Assembly: GCF_000426305.1 (NCBI RefSeq)
Contig: NZ_AUFC01000005.1
Coordinates: 149,029-213,028, forward strand
Direction of reading: 5' to 3'
Length of the DNA: 64,000 bases
From: Anaerovorax odorimutans DSM 5092
GTDB taxonomy: Bacteria > Bacillota > Clostridia > Peptostreptococcales > Anaerovoracaceae
The position numbers and the translations under genes are program-made. Below are positions 36,609-47,499 of this stretch, one piece after another. Position 1 is the first letter of the stretch. Each line of letters starts with the position of its first letter. The notes under the pieces were generated by a model, which worked only from the letters and a program-made list of their open reading frames with translations, did not search any database and was not told the origin of the DNA.

Positions 36609-37676
36609 TTATACCTCTACTACCCAATTATATTTATCTTCTTCTTTTCCTAGCTGAATACCTGAAAGAACATCATATAGTTTTTGAGAAAGTTCTCCTA
36701 TCTTTCCTTCATGTATTGTAATCTTTCTGTCTTTCCAACAAAGTTCACCAACGGGTGAAATAACTGCTGCTGTTCCTGTAGCAAAAACTTCAGATATTTT
36801 TCCTTCATCATAAGCTTTATAAACATCATCTATTGTAATTCTTCGTTCAGATACTTTTAGACCCCAATCTTTTAACAAGTGAATAACAGAATCTCTTGTA
36901 ATTCCTGGAAGAATAGTCCCTTCGATAGGTGCTGTAATTACCTCATTATCAATAACAAAGAAAGCATTTGAAGTTCCTATTTCTTCCACATACTTTCGTT
37001 CTACACCATCAAGCCATAAAACCTGAGAATATCCTAGTTCATGAGCTTTTTCCTGAGACTTTAGACCTGCTGCATAATTTCCGCCAATCTTTGCAAATCC
37101 AGTACCACCTTGTGTTGCTCTTACATATTCATCTTCCACGAAAATTTTTGTAGGCGCAAGACCTTCTTTATAATAAGGTCCTACAGGAGAAAGAATAATC
37201 ATAAATAAATACTCTTTAGAAGCTCTAACTCCTAAAAATGGCTCATTTGCAATTATAAACGGTCTTATGTAAAGAGATGTTCCTGGTTTTTCAGGTATCC
37301 AGCCTTGATCTACTTTTACAACAGCCTTTATAGCTTCTACATAAAGCTCAGGATCTATAGTTGGAATACACATTCTTATATTTGTATTATTTGTTCTCTC
37401 TGCATTTTTATCAGGTCTGAACAGCTGAATCTTGCCATCAGCTGTCTTATATGCTTTCAAACCTTCAAACATTTCCTGCGCATAATGAAATACTGAAGCT
37501 GCCGGATCCATTGGAATAGGAGCATATGGTACGATTCTTCCATCGTGCCAGCCTTTTCCTTCTGTATAATTCATAATGAACATATGATCTGTAAAGACAT
37601 TTCCAAATTCTAATGTATCTGGATCTGGTTTTACTTTTTTATTTGTTGTTTTAGTTATTGGAAAATTGTACTTCAT
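36609..37676 (-). CDS. ilvE: Branched-chain amino acid aminotransferase IlvE
   Basis: A fold-type IV PLP aminotransferase of 355 residues that exchanges amino groups between branched-chain keto acids and glutamate. It shows YAQEMFEGLKAYK, NTNIRMCIPTIDPELYVEAI, the PLP-lysine region TGFAKIGGNYAAGLKSQ, VEEIGTSNAFF and EVFATGTAAVISPVGEL. The start is the ATG at 37676 with GGTG 6 bases upstream; a GTG three codons earlier is less likely. It lies 4 bases from ilvB, linking both enzymes in one operon. Confidence 0.95.
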   Translation of the reverse strand: MKYNFPITKTTNKKVKPDPDTLEFGNVFTDHMFIMNYTEGKGWHDGRIVPYAPIPMDPAASVFHYAQEMFEGLKAYKTADGKIQLFRPDKNAERTNNTNIRMCIPTIDPELYVEAIKAVVKVDQGWIPEKPGTSLYIRPFIIANEPFLGVRASKEYLFMIILSPVGPYYKEGLAPTKIFVEDEYVRATQGGTGFAKIGGNYAAGLKSQEKAHELGYSQVLWLDGVERKYVEEIGTSNAFFVIDNEVITAPIEGTILPGITRDSVIHLLKDWGLKVSERRITIDDVYKAYDEGKISEVFATGTAAVISPVGELCWKDRKITIHEGKIGELSQKLYDVLSGIQLGKEEDKYNWVVEV

Positions 37677-37700
37677 TTTTATCACCTTACCTTTTCTTTT

Positions 37701-39131
37701 TTATCCTTGATATTCTTCAATAAGCTTGAGTCTCATCTCATATAGCTCTTTAGATAAATCTACATAATATTCATGAGGATTTTCAAATCTTAAAACTTCT
37801 TCCCAAAGAGTTTCAATCTGCTCTTTACAATAATTTTTTATTTCATTTATATTAGGATTTTTATATATACATACTCCTTTATCAAATATCTGTACCCTTA
37901 AATTCTTAGCATAAAAATTTGACATAGTCTTTCTTTTCCAAGGAGTATTTGGATTAAAAATTTCATAATCACTGCCTTGTGGGATTTCCTCATGATTTAA
38001 AGTTATTACATCCGCTTCTGCTTTATTCGTATTTTTATCATATAAACGATACACCGATTTAAAACCGGGATTTGTAATTTTCTCAACATTTTCACTTATT
38101 TTCATTTTAGGTATAATAACATTGTCTTTATCAATTCCTGCAAGCTTATATACTCCTCCAAATACAGGCTCCGACTTAGAAGTTATTAATCTTTCTCCAA
38201 CACCAAAAGAATCGATGCATGCTCCTTGATTAATAACATCTCTAATTAAGTATTCATCCAAAGAATTTGAGACTACTATACTACATTCCGTAAGTCCTGC
38301 TTCGTCCAGCATTGCTCTTGCTCTTTTAGTCAGATAAGTAACATCTCCACTGTCAAGTCTTATCCCCATCTTTTTAGGTTTCATTTCCTTAAAAACCTTA
38401 ATTGCAGCTGGAATTCCTAATTTAATAACATTATAAGTATCAACAAGTAATATACAATTATCAGGATAATACTTTGCAAAAGTTTTAAATGCTTCATATT
38501 CATTATCAAACATCTGAACCCAACTGTGAGCCATAGTCCCTAACGCCGGAACACCATAATCTCTTTCTGTAATAGTACATGCCGTACCAATACATCCACC
38601 AATATATGCAGCTCTTGCACCATCGATTGCCGCTGAAGCACCATGAGCTCTTCTTGTCCCGAACTCCATTACCGGTCTTCCTTTTGCAGCTCTGACTATT
38701 CTATTGGCCTTAGTTGCAATCAAACTTTGATGATTAATTACAAGTAGCATTATAGTTTCAATAAATTGTGCCTGAATTACAGGACCTCTTACAGAAATTA
38801 TAGGTTCACCAGGAAAAACCGGAGTTCCTTCAGGTATAGCCCATACATCGCACTCAAATTTAAAATTCCTTAAATATTCTAAAAACGGTTCACTAAATCC
38901 ACCTTTTTCCCTAAGAAATTCTATATCTTCATCTTGAAATTTCAAATTATCCAAAAAGTTAATTAACTGCTCCAAACCTGCAACAATAGCAAATCCTCCT
39001 CCATCAGGAATTTTTCTGAAAAACATATCAAAGTAAGCAATATTATTACCTATCCCTGTTTCAAAATAACCGTTAGCCATCGTTAGTTCATAAAAATCTG
39101 TAAGCATTGTCATATTAATTTTTTTAATCAT
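37701..39131 (-). CDS. pncB: Nicotinate phosphoribosyltransferase
   Basis: This enzyme joins nicotinate and PRPP to nicotinate mononucleotide in NAD salvage. The 476-residue protein has TDFYELTMANGYFE, FDMFFRKIPDGGGFAIVAG, the phosphate-binding region RLDSGDVTYLTKRAR and VGERLITSKSEPVFGGVYKL. It overlaps the upstream EamA transporter gene by 4 bases (ATGA), so translation is probably coupled. That raises the possibility that the transporter moves a nicotinate-related compound; this is inference from position only. Confidence 0.95.
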   Translation of the reverse strand: MIKKINMTMLTDFYELTMANGYFETGIGNNIAYFDMFFRKIPDGGGFAIVAGLEQLINFLDNLKFQDEDIEFLREKGGFSEPFLEYLRNFKFECDVWAIPEGTPVFPGEPIISVRGPVIQAQFIETIMLLVINHQSLIATKANRIVRAAKGRPVMEFGTRRAHGASAAIDGARAAYIGGCIGTACTITERDYGVPALGTMAHSWVQMFDNEYEAFKTFAKYYPDNCILLVDTYNVIKLGIPAAIKVFKEMKPKKMGIRLDSGDVTYLTKRARAMLDEAGLTECSIVVSNSLDEYLIRDVINQGACIDSFGVGERLITSKSEPVFGGVYKLAGIDKDNVIIPKMKISENVEKITNPGFKSVYRLYDKNTNKAEADVITLNHEEIPQGSDYEIFNPNTPWKRKTMSNFYAKNLRVQIFDKGVCIYKNPNINEIKNYCKEQIETLWEEVLRFENPHEYYVDLSKELYEMRLKLIEEYQG

Positions 39132-40081
39132 TGGATTTGTTCCTCCGCTCGTCCTTCATCATTGGATTTTAATACTACTTTGTCTTGATTAGATATTTCT
39201 TCTATTTTCCCTTTTTCCTTTATTACAATATATCCTGCGGCAATTACAATTATCCCTCCTATAATCTGCAAATTTGAAATGGTTTCTTTTAAAATAATCC
39301 ATCCGAAAAATGTTGCTGTTATAGGCAAGAAATTCGAAAATAATGCTGTCGTTGTAGGTCCCAACTCATGTAATGATTTTACTTGTATTGTACATCCAAG
39401 ACCTGCACTAAATATTCCTAAATAAAATATTCCGCCAATGACTGCCGGATTGTATATACTTAAAGGCGGTAAATGCGTTAATGAATATGGCGCTAATATT
39501 AACAGCGTACACAATAACTGCATAAATGTCAGAGAAATACTTTCATATTCTTCATGCATTGAAGCTGTAATAAAATTATAGGCATTCCATGTAAAAACTG
39601 CCCCAAAAGCTAAAAGATATCCTATAATTCTGCCTTGGAATAAAACTTTGTAATCTACTCCGATAACCATCGCTACACCGAAAACACATAGAAGTATGGC
39701 AAATATCATAAGCTTTGAAGATTTTCTATTATAAACAATTTTCTCTATTATCATTGAAACAGCCGGTACAAATGCAAGTATAATTGTTATAAGTGATACA
39801 GGTAAATAATACAAAGAATAATATTCGAATCCAAAGTACCCTATTTCACCAAATACAGAACATGCAATGAGTATAGGTATATCTTTTTTCCTGATGAAAA
39901 TTTTATCACCAGTTTTTAATTTCATAATAAAAACAACAATTATTCCTATAAAATATTTTATGAATAGTAATTCTATAGGTTTCATAATTGCCAATGCTTG
40001 TTTTGCAAAGATATATTCCAATCCCCAAGAGACAACAAGAAAGCACATTAAAGCATATGCTATTTTCTTTTGAATATCCAA
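39128..40081 (-). CDS. EamA/DMT-family transporter
   Basis: A 317-residue protein with ten hydrophobic helices in two EamA repeats (first FLVVSWGLEYIFAKQAL; second FTWNAYNFITASMH and ALFSNFLPITATFFGWIILKE). Family members export or import metabolites such as amino acids; the substrate here is unknown. It starts with TTG at 40081 behind GGTGAT and ends inside pncB. It has its own promoter upstream, listed separately, and is the first gene of the EamA-pncB-ilvE-ilvB-ilvN-ilvN run. Confidence 0.9.
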   Translation of the reverse strand: MDIQKKIAYALMCFLVVSWGLEYIFAKQALAIMKPIELLFIKYFIGIIVVFIMKLKTGDKIFIRKKDIPILIACSVFGEIGYFGFEYYSLYYLPVSLITIILAFVPAVSMIIEKIVYNRKSSKLMIFAILLCVFGVAMVIGVDYKVLFQGRIIGYLLAFGAVFTWNAYNFITASMHEEYESISLTFMQLLCTLLILAPYSLTHLPPLSIYNPAVIGGIFYLGIFSAGLGCTIQVKSLHELGPTTTALFSNFLPITATFFGWIILKETISNLQIIGGIIVIAAGYIVIKEKGKIEEISNQDKVVLKSNDEGRAEEQIQ

Positions 40082-40138
40082 AATTAATCACCAACTTTGT
40101 TATGAAACTATTAAATTTAAATATAATTATATTGTTTA

Positions 40139-40167
40139 AGTATATAATATGTCATTATATCAGACAA
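40139..40167 (-). promoter_or_regulatory. Promoter of the EamA-pncB-ilv operon
   Basis: TTGTCT at 40162-40167, a 17-base spacer and TATACT at 40139-40144 lie on the minus strand in the gap after uvrA. The -10 matches five of six consensus bases. No T-box or leader peptide with branched-chain codons follows. Confidence 0.6.
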
Positions 40168-40168
40168 T

Positions 40169-43003
40169 TTAGCTGTTTAAAACCTTTTTTAAAAATTCTC
40201 CAGTATAAGACTTCATATTTTTTGCAATTTCTTCAGGTGTACCTATTCCAACAATTTCACCGCCTCGATTTCCGCCATCCGGCCCCAAATCAATCAAGTA
40301 ATCTGCTGTTTTAATTACATCTAAATTATGTTCAATTACTACTACAGTATTTCCTGCATCAACCAGTCTGTTTAATACTTGAATAAGTTTATCTACATCT
40401 GCAAAATGAAGTCCCGTTGTAGGCTCATCCAAAATGTACATAGTTTTACCTGTACTTCTCTTTGAAAGTTCTGAAGCAAGCTTAATTCTCTGCGCTTCTC
40501 CCCCTGACAACTGGGTAGATGGCTGTCCTAATTTTATATATCCAAGGCCTACCTCTTCCAAGGTTTCAAGCTGTCTTGAAATAGAAGGAATATTTTCAAA
40601 AAACGCTAAAGCTTCACTTACATTCATATCCAATACATCATAAATGCTTTTGTTTTTATATTTTACCTCAAGAGTTTCTCGATTATACCTTCTTCCTTTA
40701 CACACTTCACAAGGTACATAAACGTCTGGAAGAAAGTGCATTTCTATTTTAAGAATACCATCTCCACTGCAGGCTTCACATCTTCCTCCCTTTACATTAA
40801 AACTAAATCTGCCTTTATTATATCCCCTCATCTTTGATTCAGGTAGTTGAGAAAATAAATCTCTGATAGGTGTAAAAACACCTGTATAAGTAGCCGGGTT
40901 TGACCTAGGTGTTCTTCCTATAGGAGATTGATCGATGTTAATAATCTTATCTATGTTTTCGATTCCTAAAATACTTTTATGTTTACCAGGTTTATTTTTT
41001 GATCTATTTATTTCTGAAGAAAGGCTCTTATATAATATCTCATTAACTAAACTGCTCTTTCCTGAACCGGACACACCTGTAACACAAATAAACTTCCCAA
41101 GTGGAAAAGTCACATCTATATTCTTTAAGTTATTTTCACTTGCACCAATTACTTTTACAGCCTTTCCGTTCCCTTCACGTCTTGCTTTGGGTACTTCTAT
41201 CCTTTTTTCACCTGTTAAATATTGCCCTGTAATTGAGTTTTTACATGCCTTAATGGCCTCTACATCCCCTTCTGCTATAACTTCACCACCATGAACTCCT
41301 GCCCCTGGCCCAATATCAATAATATGATCTGCCGCGTACATAGTATCTTCATCATGTTCTACAACAATTAAAGTATTACCTATATCAGTTAAATTTCTTA
41401 ATGTTTTTAAAAGTTTTTCATTATCCTTTTGATGAAGTCCTATACTGGGTTCATCTAATATATATAAAACTCCCACAAGACTTGATCCAATCTGTGTTGC
41501 CAGTCTAATACGCTGGGATTCACCTCCTGATAAAGTTCCTGCCGATCGTGACAAAGTTAAATAGTCTAATCCCACATCGATTAAAAAGGTTAATCTATCT
41601 TTAATTTCTTTCAAAATTTGATGTGCAATCTTACTGTCTTTACTACTCAGGGTCATATTTTCTATGAAATTTAGTGCATCACGGATAGGTAAATCAGATA
41701 ATTCAGCTATATTTTTATCTGCTACAGTGACAGCTAAAACTTCGGGTTTTAACCTTTTCCCATGACATGCATCACAAGGAATCAAACTCATGTATTGCTG
41801 CATCTTTTCTTTAATATATTCAGAAGAAGTCTCCATATACCTTCTTTCCAAGTTATTTATAACTCCTTCAAAAGGATGGTCTCTATAAGATTTAGAACCA
41901 TTATTTCTACTCTCATAATAATATTGAAGATGTCTTTTTCCTGTACCATATAAAAGTTCTTTTTTAAATTTTTCAGGAAGATCTTTATACGGGATATTCA
42001 AATCTACGTTATGGTCTTTTGCAAGGGCATCTATCATCTGACGATAAAATCCGCTGAATTCCATGGAAGCAAAAATATTCCCCAAGGCTCCATCAATTAT
42101 ACTCTTATTCTTATCCGTAATAATAAGATCAGGATCAATCTTTTGTATAAAACCTAATCCATTGCAGACAGGACAAGCACCAAATGGACTATTAAAAGAA
42201 AAAGTTCTCGGCTCTAATTCTTCAATACTTATTCCATGATCAGGACAGGCAAATTTTGTACTGAAAAGGATATCTCTATCTTCTCCTTGTAAATGTACAA
42301 CAACCAATCCATCACCGTGGTTTAAAGCAAGTTCAACAGATTCTGTCAATCTACTTTGGCTGTCAGATTTTAAAACAATTCTGTCAACTACAATTTCGAT
42401 TGTATGTTTGTGTGTTTTTTCTAAATTTATCTCTTCTTCTTCAATTTGAACAAGTTCACCATCAATTCTGGCTCTTGTAAAACCTTCCTTTTTAATTCTC
42501 TCTATAATCTTTTCATGCTGACCTTTACGCTCTCTTATTACCGGCGCTAAAATAATTAATTTTGAACCCTCTGGCAGTTCAAAGATTCTGTCTACTATTT
42601 GATCAATAGACTGACTATTTATTTCTTTACCACATATGGGACAATGTGGTTTTCCGATTCTTGCGTACATTAACCTTAGATAATCGTGAATTTCCGTTAC
42701 AGTACCCACTGTGGAACGAGGATTCTTGCTTGTAGTTTTTTGATCTATGGAAATTGCAGGGGAAAGACCTTCAATATACTCAACCTCGGGTTTTTCCATC
42801 TGTCCTAAAAATTGTCTTGCATATGCAGATAAGCTTTCCACATACCGTCTCTGCCCTTCTGCATATATAGTATCAAAAGCAAGCGAAGATTTTCCTGATC
42901 CGCTAAGACCTGTAATAACCACCATTTTATCTCTTGGAATGTTTATATCGATATTTTTTAAATTATGTTCGTTTGCACCTTTTACATAAATATTTTTTGC
43001 CAT
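40169..43003 (-). CDS. uvrA: Excinuclease ABC subunit UvrA
   Basis: UvrA is the damage-scanning ATPase of nucleotide excision repair and loads UvrB. The 944-residue protein has two ABC units: Walker [10 protein letters not shown] near residue 33 and GVSGSGKSS in the second half, two signature segments ([12 protein letters not shown] and [12 protein letters not shown]) and three cysteine pairs for zinc ([22 protein letters not shown] with CEVCKG). It lies 67 bases downstream of uvrB and is probably co-transcribed. Confidence 0.97.
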   Translation of the reverse strand: MAKNIYVKGANEHNLKNIDINIPRDKMVVITGLSGSGKSSLAFDTIYAEGQRRYVESLSAYARQFLGQMEKPEVEYIEGLSPAISIDQKTTSKNPRSTVGTVTEIHDYLRLMYARIGKPHCPICGKEINSQSIDQIVDRIFELPEGSKLIILAPVIRERKGQHEKIIERIKKEGFTRARIDGELVQIEEEEINLEKTHKHTIEIVVDRIVLKSDSQSRLTESVELALNHGDGLVVVHLQGEDRDILFSTKFACPDHGISIEELEPRTFSFNSPFGACPVCNGLGFIQKIDPDLIITDKNKSIIDGALGNIFASMEFSGFYRQMIDALAKDHNVDLNIPYKDLPEKFKKELLYGTGKRHLQYYYESRNNGSKSYRDHPFEGVINNLERRYMETSSEYIKEKMQQYMSLIPCDACHGKRLKPEVLAVTVADKNIAELSDLPIRDALNFIENMTLSSKDSKIAHQILKEIKDRLTFLIDVGLDYLTLSRSAGTLSGGESQRIRLATQIGSSLVGVLYILDEPSIGLHQKDNEKLLKTLRNLTDIGNTLIVVEHDEDTMYAADHIIDIGPGAGVHGGEVIAEGDVEAIKACKNSITGQYLTGEKRIEVPKARREGNGKAVKVIGASENNLKNIDVTFPLGKFICVTGVSGSGKSSLVNEILYKSLSSEINRSKNKPGKHKSILGIENIDKIINIDQSPIGRTPRSNPATYTGVFTPIRDLFSQLPESKMRGYNKGRFSFNVKGGRCEACSGDGILKIEMHFLPDVYVPCEVCKGRRYNRETLEVKYKNKSIYDVLDMNVSEALAFFENIPSISRQLETLEEVGLGYIKLGQPSTQLSGGEAQRIKLASELSKRSTGKTMYILDEPTTGLHFADVDKLIQVLNRLVDAGNTVVVIEHNLDVIKTADYLIDLGPDGGNRGGEIVGIGTPEEIAKNMKSYTGEFLKKVLNS

Positions 43004-43070
43004 ATTATTTTCACCTTAATTAATCAATTATTTTTTTAACATTTTTATTTATAAATGCTTAATAATCATC

Positions 43071-45047
43071 CTATAGCTTAAGTTTAAATTCAAAGATTCT
43101 GTCTCTTAGTTCAGAAGCTCTCTCAAATTGTAAATTACTTGCTGCATCCTTCATCTCAGCTTCCAATCTTTTAATATAATCTGCCAATTCTTTTTTAGTA
43201 AGCTCAAGAGGACTTTTACCTTCATAATATTCATCACTCTCTTCTGCTACCTTTGTAGCTTCTATAATTGATCTCACAGCCTTTTTTACACTCGTTGGCG
43301 TAATTCCGTTTATTTCATTATACTCTTTTTGTATTTCTCTTCTTCTGTTCGTTTCAGATATAGCTTTATCCATAGCTTCACTTATTTTATCTGCATACAT
43401 TATAACTCTGCCATTAACATTTCTTGCCGCACGACCTATTGTTTGAATTAAAGATGTTTCAGTTCTGAGAAAACCTTGTTTATCTGCATCTAAAATAACA
43501 ACCAAAGATACTTCCGGAATATCCAAGCCTTCTCTTAAAAGATTAATACCTACAAGCACATCAAAGGCTCCGATTCTTAAATCCCTTATAATTTCCATCC
43601 TCTCCAGTGTGTCTATTTCTGAATGAAGGTACCTTACCTTTATACCCACATTTTTAAGATAATCCGTCAAACTTTCAGACATTTTTTTAGTAAGTGTGGT
43701 AATAAGAACTTTTTCACCATCTGCTGTAACTTTGTTAATTTCTGCAATTAAATTATCAATTTGTCCTTCTGTTTTTCTTACATTAATTTTAGGATCCAAA
43801 AGCCCTGTTGGTCTTATTACTTGTTCAGCAATAATTCCTTTGCTGTGTTCTTTTTCATAATCAGATGGCGTAGCACTGACGTATACAATCTGATTTACCA
43901 TTGATTCAAATTCTGAAAATTCAAGGGGTCTGTTATCCAAAGCTGAAGGTAGTCTAAAACCATAATCCACCAAAGAAGCTTTTCTGGATCTGTCACCCGC
44001 ATACATGGCTCGTAACTGAGGCAGCATAACATGAGATTCATCTATAATAATTAAAAAATCATCAGGGAAATAATCAATAAGAGTATACGGTCTGTTCCCT
44101 GACGGTAATCCATTTATATGCCTTGAATAATTTTCAATGCCTTTACAGCTTCCGATTTCACGAAGCATTTCAACATCGTACCTGGTTCTTTGCTCTATTC
44201 TTTGTGCTTCAATAAGTTTTCCTCTATCTTTAAACCAATCAATTCTTTCTTCTAATTCTTTTTGTATATCAACTACTGCTCTTTCCATATTTTCTTTAGA
44301 AGTGACATAATGTGATGCAGGAAAAATAGATACATGATTTCTGATTCCATTTATTTCTCCGGTAATAGGGTTAATCTCTTTTATAACTTCTATTTCATCA
44401 CCGAATAATTCTATTCTCACTGCATAATCACTACCTGCAGGGAAAATATCTATAATATCACCGCGAACTCGAAAAGAACCACGAACAAAACTCATATCAT
44501 TTCTCGTATACTGAATATCAACCAATTTTCTCAATATGTCATGTCTGCTCTTTTCCATACCTGGTCTTAAAGAAAGAACTTGCTTTTCATAATCAATAGG
44601 ACTTCCAAGTCCATATATACATGATACGCTGGCTACAATTACAACATCTCTGCGCTCTGAAAGCGCCGCAGTGGCTGAATGACGAAGTTTTTCAATTTCA
44701 TCATTTATATCCGAATCCTTCTCGATATATGTATCTGTAGATGGAACATATGCTTCTGGTTGATAGTAATCATAATAACTAACAAAAAACTCAACAGCAT
44801 TATCAGGAAAAAATTCCTTAAATTCTCCGCATAATTGCGCCGCCAAGGTTTTATTATGAGATATGATAAGGGTGGGTTTTTGTACTCGTTCTATTAAATT
44901 GGCCATGGTAAAGGTTTTACCTGATCCTGTTACCCCAAGTAGAGTCTGATGTTTTTCACCTTTTTGTATTCCATTTACAAGCTTTTCCACTGCTTGAGGC
45001 TGATCTCCCATCATTTTATATTCTGAAACTAGTTTAAATTTATCCAT
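43071..45047 (-). CDS. uvrB: Excinuclease ABC subunit UvrB
   Basis: UvrB verifies damage and recruits UvrC. The 658-residue protein has Walker [13 protein letters not shown], the beta-hairpin region [20 protein letters not shown], helicase motifs ([28 protein letters not shown]) and the C-terminal UVR motif ([20 protein letters not shown]) that contacts UvrC. I start it at the ATG at 45047 with GGAG 6 bases upstream; the upstream TTG at 45059 overlaps that site. No GAAC-N4-GTTC LexA box was found in front, so damage control by LexA is not evident here. Confidence 0.97.
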   Translation of the reverse strand: MDKFKLVSEYKMMGDQPQAVEKLVNGIQKGEKHQTLLGVTGSGKTFTMANLIERVQKPTLIISHNKTLAAQLCGEFKEFFPDNAVEFFVSYYDYYQPEAYVPSTDTYIEKDSDINDEIEKLRHSATAALSERRDVVIVASVSCIYGLGSPIDYEKQVLSLRPGMEKSRHDILRKLVDIQYTRNDMSFVRGSFRVRGDIIDIFPAGSDYAVRIELFGDEIEVIKEINPITGEINGIRNHVSIFPASHYVTSKENMERAVVDIQKELEERIDWFKDRGKLIEAQRIEQRTRYDVEMLREIGSCKGIENYSRHINGLPSGNRPYTLIDYFPDDFLIIIDESHVMLPQLRAMYAGDRSRKASLVDYGFRLPSALDNRPLEFSEFESMVNQIVYVSATPSDYEKEHSKGIIAEQVIRPTGLLDPKINVRKTEGQIDNLIAEINKVTADGEKVLITTLTKKMSESLTDYLKNVGIKVRYLHSEIDTLERMEIIRDLRIGAFDVLVGINLLREGLDIPEVSLVVILDADKQGFLRTETSLIQTIGRAARNVNGRVIMYADKISEAMDKAISETNRRREIQKEYNEINGITPTSVKKAVRSIIEATKVAEESDEYYEGKSPLELTKKELADYIKRLEAEMKDAASNLQFERASELRDRIFEFKLKL

Positions 45048-45562
45048 ATAGTTCTCCAATTTTTAATGAAGTATACTTATTTATTTTTTTAACTATCTAA
45101 TTTAAAAAATATCTATCATTTTATATTACAAAAAATTACAAATCATTAAAATATAATTTATAATAAATTCAAAATATACAAATAATATTCTGTCTATAAT
45201 TAAAATTTTTACATGCAATCCCATGTAAAATTGTTTACTTATTTATATAGATTATACCTTAGCCTTGTTTTTTTTGCAAAATATTTTATCCATAGGTTGT
45301 TTTTTTTGTCGTTTTATAATATAATTTCTTATTAATTCAACGAATAGCTAACCGAAGAAATTCAACTAATTCAACCAATTCTGATAATTTAAAATTGCTA
45401 ATTATCCATAACTCAAACTATATTAAAGCAAAATAAAAAGATTATTGGATGTAGTCAAGAAATTTTTATAACACATTGGCTTAACTATGTTGTTTTCCAT
45501 TACGTCTAAATATATGTTTAAAATTTAAGCATTTAATTTAGATGCTTATAGGAGGGTGTATC
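45048..45562. other. Intergenic region, uvrB / citrate synthase
   Basis: A divergent 515-base AT-rich stretch with no credible ORF. It holds a nearly perfect palindrome (45207-45230) and three closely spaced copies of ATTCAAC between 45334 and 45376, two of them in tandem 9 bases apart. AGGAGGG at 45550-45556 is the ribosome site of the citrate synthase gene. Confidence 0.55.
45207..45230. promoter_or_regulatory. Palindrome upstream of uvrB and citrate synthase
   Basis: TTTTACATG and CATGTAAAA form a 9-bp perfect inverted repeat around CAATCC. It lies between divergent genes with no T run after it, so an operator is more likely than a terminator. The binding protein is unknown. Confidence 0.35.
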
Positions 45563-46975
45563 TTGAAAGACAATAAAGCAAAAAAATCAAAATCCATTAT
45601 TAAACCTACCACTCCTTTTAGTAAGGAGCGTGAGCGTTATTTCTATACTAGTATGTCGAAAATGCTTGCAGAAAATAATGTTATTGAGAATTCTCTTTAC
45701 GGTAAATTTAATGTTAAACGTGGTCTTCGTGATCCCAATGGCGCTGGGGTATTAGTAGGACTTACGCATATTAGCGATGTTCAAGGTTATGAAGTGGATT
45801 CAGATGGAAAAAAAGTAGCAATACCGGGAAAACTTTACTACAGAGGTATTGATATTGAAGATATTGTTACAAATTGTTTAAAAGAAGATAGATTTGGATA
45901 CGAGGAAACAAGTTATCTGCTTTTATTCGGTCAACTACCCAATAAAAAGCAACTGGAAACATATACTGCTCTTTTAGGTTCTAAAAGAGATTTGCCTTTA
46001 GGCTTTTCCAGGGACATGATATTAACTGCTCCGAGTAAAAGCGTTATGAATAAACTGGCAAGAAGCGTCTTAGCTTTATATTCATATGACAATAATCCCG
46101 ATGATATTTCTATACGTAATGTATTACGTCAATCAATAAGCTTAATAGGACATTTTCCTTCTTTAATTGCCTATGGATATCAGGCTAAACAATCTTATTT
46201 TAATAATCAAAGCTTGCATCTTCATTATTCTGACCCAAGTAAAAGTACCGCCGAAAATATTTTAAGACTTATTCGGCCAACTGGTGAGTATACCGATCTT
46301 GAAGCTAAGCTCCTTGATATTTGTTTAATTCTGCATGCTGAACATGGTGGCGGTAATAATTCTTCCTTCACCACTCATCTTGTATCTTCTTCGGGTACAG
46401 ATACTTATTCTGCCATAGCAGCTGCCGTAGGTTCTTTAAAAGGTCCAAAACACGGTGGAGCAAATATTGAAGTCATTGAAATGATTAATAATATTAAAGC
46501 AAATGTAAAAGATATTACAAACTTTAATGAAGTGGAAAAGTATTTAATTAAAATATTAAATGGTGAGGCCAATGATAAGTCAGGTTTAATCTATGGTCTT
46601 GGACATGCTGTATATACAATATCTGATCCTAGGGCAGGTCTTTTAAAAAGCATGGCAAAAAAATTAGCCAAAGATAAAGGATTAATGGAAGATTTCATAC
46701 TTTATGATTTTATTGAAAAACGAGCTCCTGAATTATTCCAGGAAGTTAAGGGAGTAGAAAATAAAATGCCTGCTAATGTAGATTTATATTCAGGTTTCGT
46801 GTACAGCGCTCTTAATATACCTATCGATATAGCAACTCCAATATTTGCAACTTCAAGAATTTCTGGTTGGTGTGCACATAGAATTGAGGAACTTGTTGCA
46901 GGAGGCAGAATTATGAGACCTGCTTATAAATGTGTACAGTCTACCCTACCTTATGTAAAATTAGATCAACGTTAA
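45563..46975 (+). CDS. Citrate synthase
   Basis: Citrate synthase condenses acetyl-CoA and oxaloacetate. The 470-residue protein carries LYYRGIDIEDIV, GYEETSYLLLFGQLPNKKQ, the active-site histidine regions LHAEHGGGNNSSFTTHLV and LKGPKHGGANIEVIEM, GLGHAVYTISDPRA, and the C-terminal FATSRISGWCAHRIEE. The start is taken as TTG at 45563, with AGGAGGG 6 bases upstream; an ATG at 45542 would precede that site. It is longer than typical bacterial enzymes by about 40 N-terminal residues. No other TCA-cycle gene is near; a role in glutamate synthesis is likely. Confidence 0.94.
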   Translation: MKDNKAKKSKSIIKPTTPFSKERERYFYTSMSKMLAENNVIENSLYGKFNVKRGLRDPNGAGVLVGLTHISDVQGYEVDSDGKKVAIPGKLYYRGIDIEDIVTNCLKEDRFGYEETSYLLLFGQLPNKKQLETYTALLGSKRDLPLGFSRDMILTAPSKSVMNKLARSVLALYSYDNNPDDISIRNVLRQSISLIGHFPSLIAYGYQAKQSYFNNQSLHLHYSDPSKSTAENILRLIRPTGEYTDLEAKLLDICLILHAEHGGGNNSSFTTHLVSSSGTDTYSAIAAAVGSLKGPKHGGANIEVIEMINNIKANVKDITNFNEVEKYLIKILNGEANDKSGLIYGLGHAVYTISDPRAGLLKSMAKKLAKDKGLMEDFILYDFIEKRAPELFQEVKGVENKMPANVDLYSGFVYSALNIPIDIATPIFATSRISGWCAHRIEELVAGGRIMRPAYKCVQSTLPYVKLDQR

Positions 46976-46994
46976 AAATACTTTTTTTAAATTA

Positions 46995-47026
46995 AAAACG
47001 GCTATCCATATCGGAATAGCCGTTTT
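46995..47026. terminator. Bidirectional terminator, citrate synthase / trxA
   Basis: AAAACGGCTAT and ATAGCCGTTTT form an 11-bp stem; the plus strand continues ATTTTTTC. It lies between two convergent genes and can serve both. Confidence 0.82.
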
Positions 47027-47038
47027 ATTTTTTCATTT

Positions 47039-47350
47039 TTATGCTTCTAACATTTTTAAAATTTCTTCTTTTGATCTCACTCCAACTCCGCTTGCCACAA
47101 CTTTACCATCTTTTATTACAGCTAATGTAGGTATGCTCATAACTTTAAATGCCGATGCAAGTTCAGGCTGTTCATCAACATTAACTTTTCCAATTTTTGC
47201 ATTAGTAACTTCCTCTGCAATTTGGTCAATTACAGGTGATACCATTTTACATGGACCGCACCATGCTGCCCAAAAATCAATTAACACAGGTTTATCTGAA
47301 TTCATTACCTCTGAGTCAAAATTATTTTTTGTTATTGTAAGTGTTTTCAT
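47039..47350 (-). CDS. trxA: Thioredoxin
   Basis: A 103-residue thioredoxin with active-site WCGPC (Cys31 and Cys34) in FWAAWCGPCKMVSPV, the cis-proline segment MSIPTLAVIKDG, and the C-terminal helix. It reduces protein disulfides in the cytoplasm with thioredoxin reductase, which is not in the window. AAAGGAG is properly placed before the ATG. A -10-like TATACT and a palindrome lie upstream. Confidence 0.96.
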   Translation of the reverse strand: MKTLTITKNNFDSEVMNSDKPVLIDFWAAWCGPCKMVSPVIDQIAEEVTNAKIGKVNVDEQPELASAFKVMSIPTLAVIKDGKVVASGVGVRSKEEILKMLEA

Positions 47351-47386
47351 AACATTATCTCCTTTACTTTTTCTTATCTTAACCTT

Positions 47387-47427
47387 AGTATACTCATTTT
47401 TTTAATATTATCTGTGATTTAATCACA
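47387..47427 (-). promoter_or_regulatory. trxA promoter region with a 15-base palindrome near -40
   Basis: On the minus strand TATACT lies at 47387-47392 with no good -35. The perfect palindrome TGTGATT-T-AATCACA (47413-47427) is centred about 40 bases before the predicted transcription start, where class II activators of the CRP/FNR family bind. The half-site TGTGA is CRP-like but the spacing is 5 instead of 6. Confidence 0.4.
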
Positions 47428-47434
47428 AAAAAAT

Positions 47435-47454
47435 GAACTGATTTAAATCAGTTC
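47435..47454 (-). terminator. Hairpin terminator downstream of the small ORF
   Basis: Perfect 20-base palindrome (GAACTGATTT/AAATCAGTTC), followed on the minus strand by CATTTTTTTG. It is 46 bases after the stop of the 62-codon ORF and supports that this ORF is transcribed. Confidence 0.68.
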
Positions 47455-47499
47455 CAAATAATTCTCAAAATTTTAATATTAGTTTCATCAGGGCTTAAC

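Noticed and set aside
45048..45300. LexA (SOS) box before uvrB
   Set aside because: No GAAC-N4-GTTC-like site was found in the upstream region.
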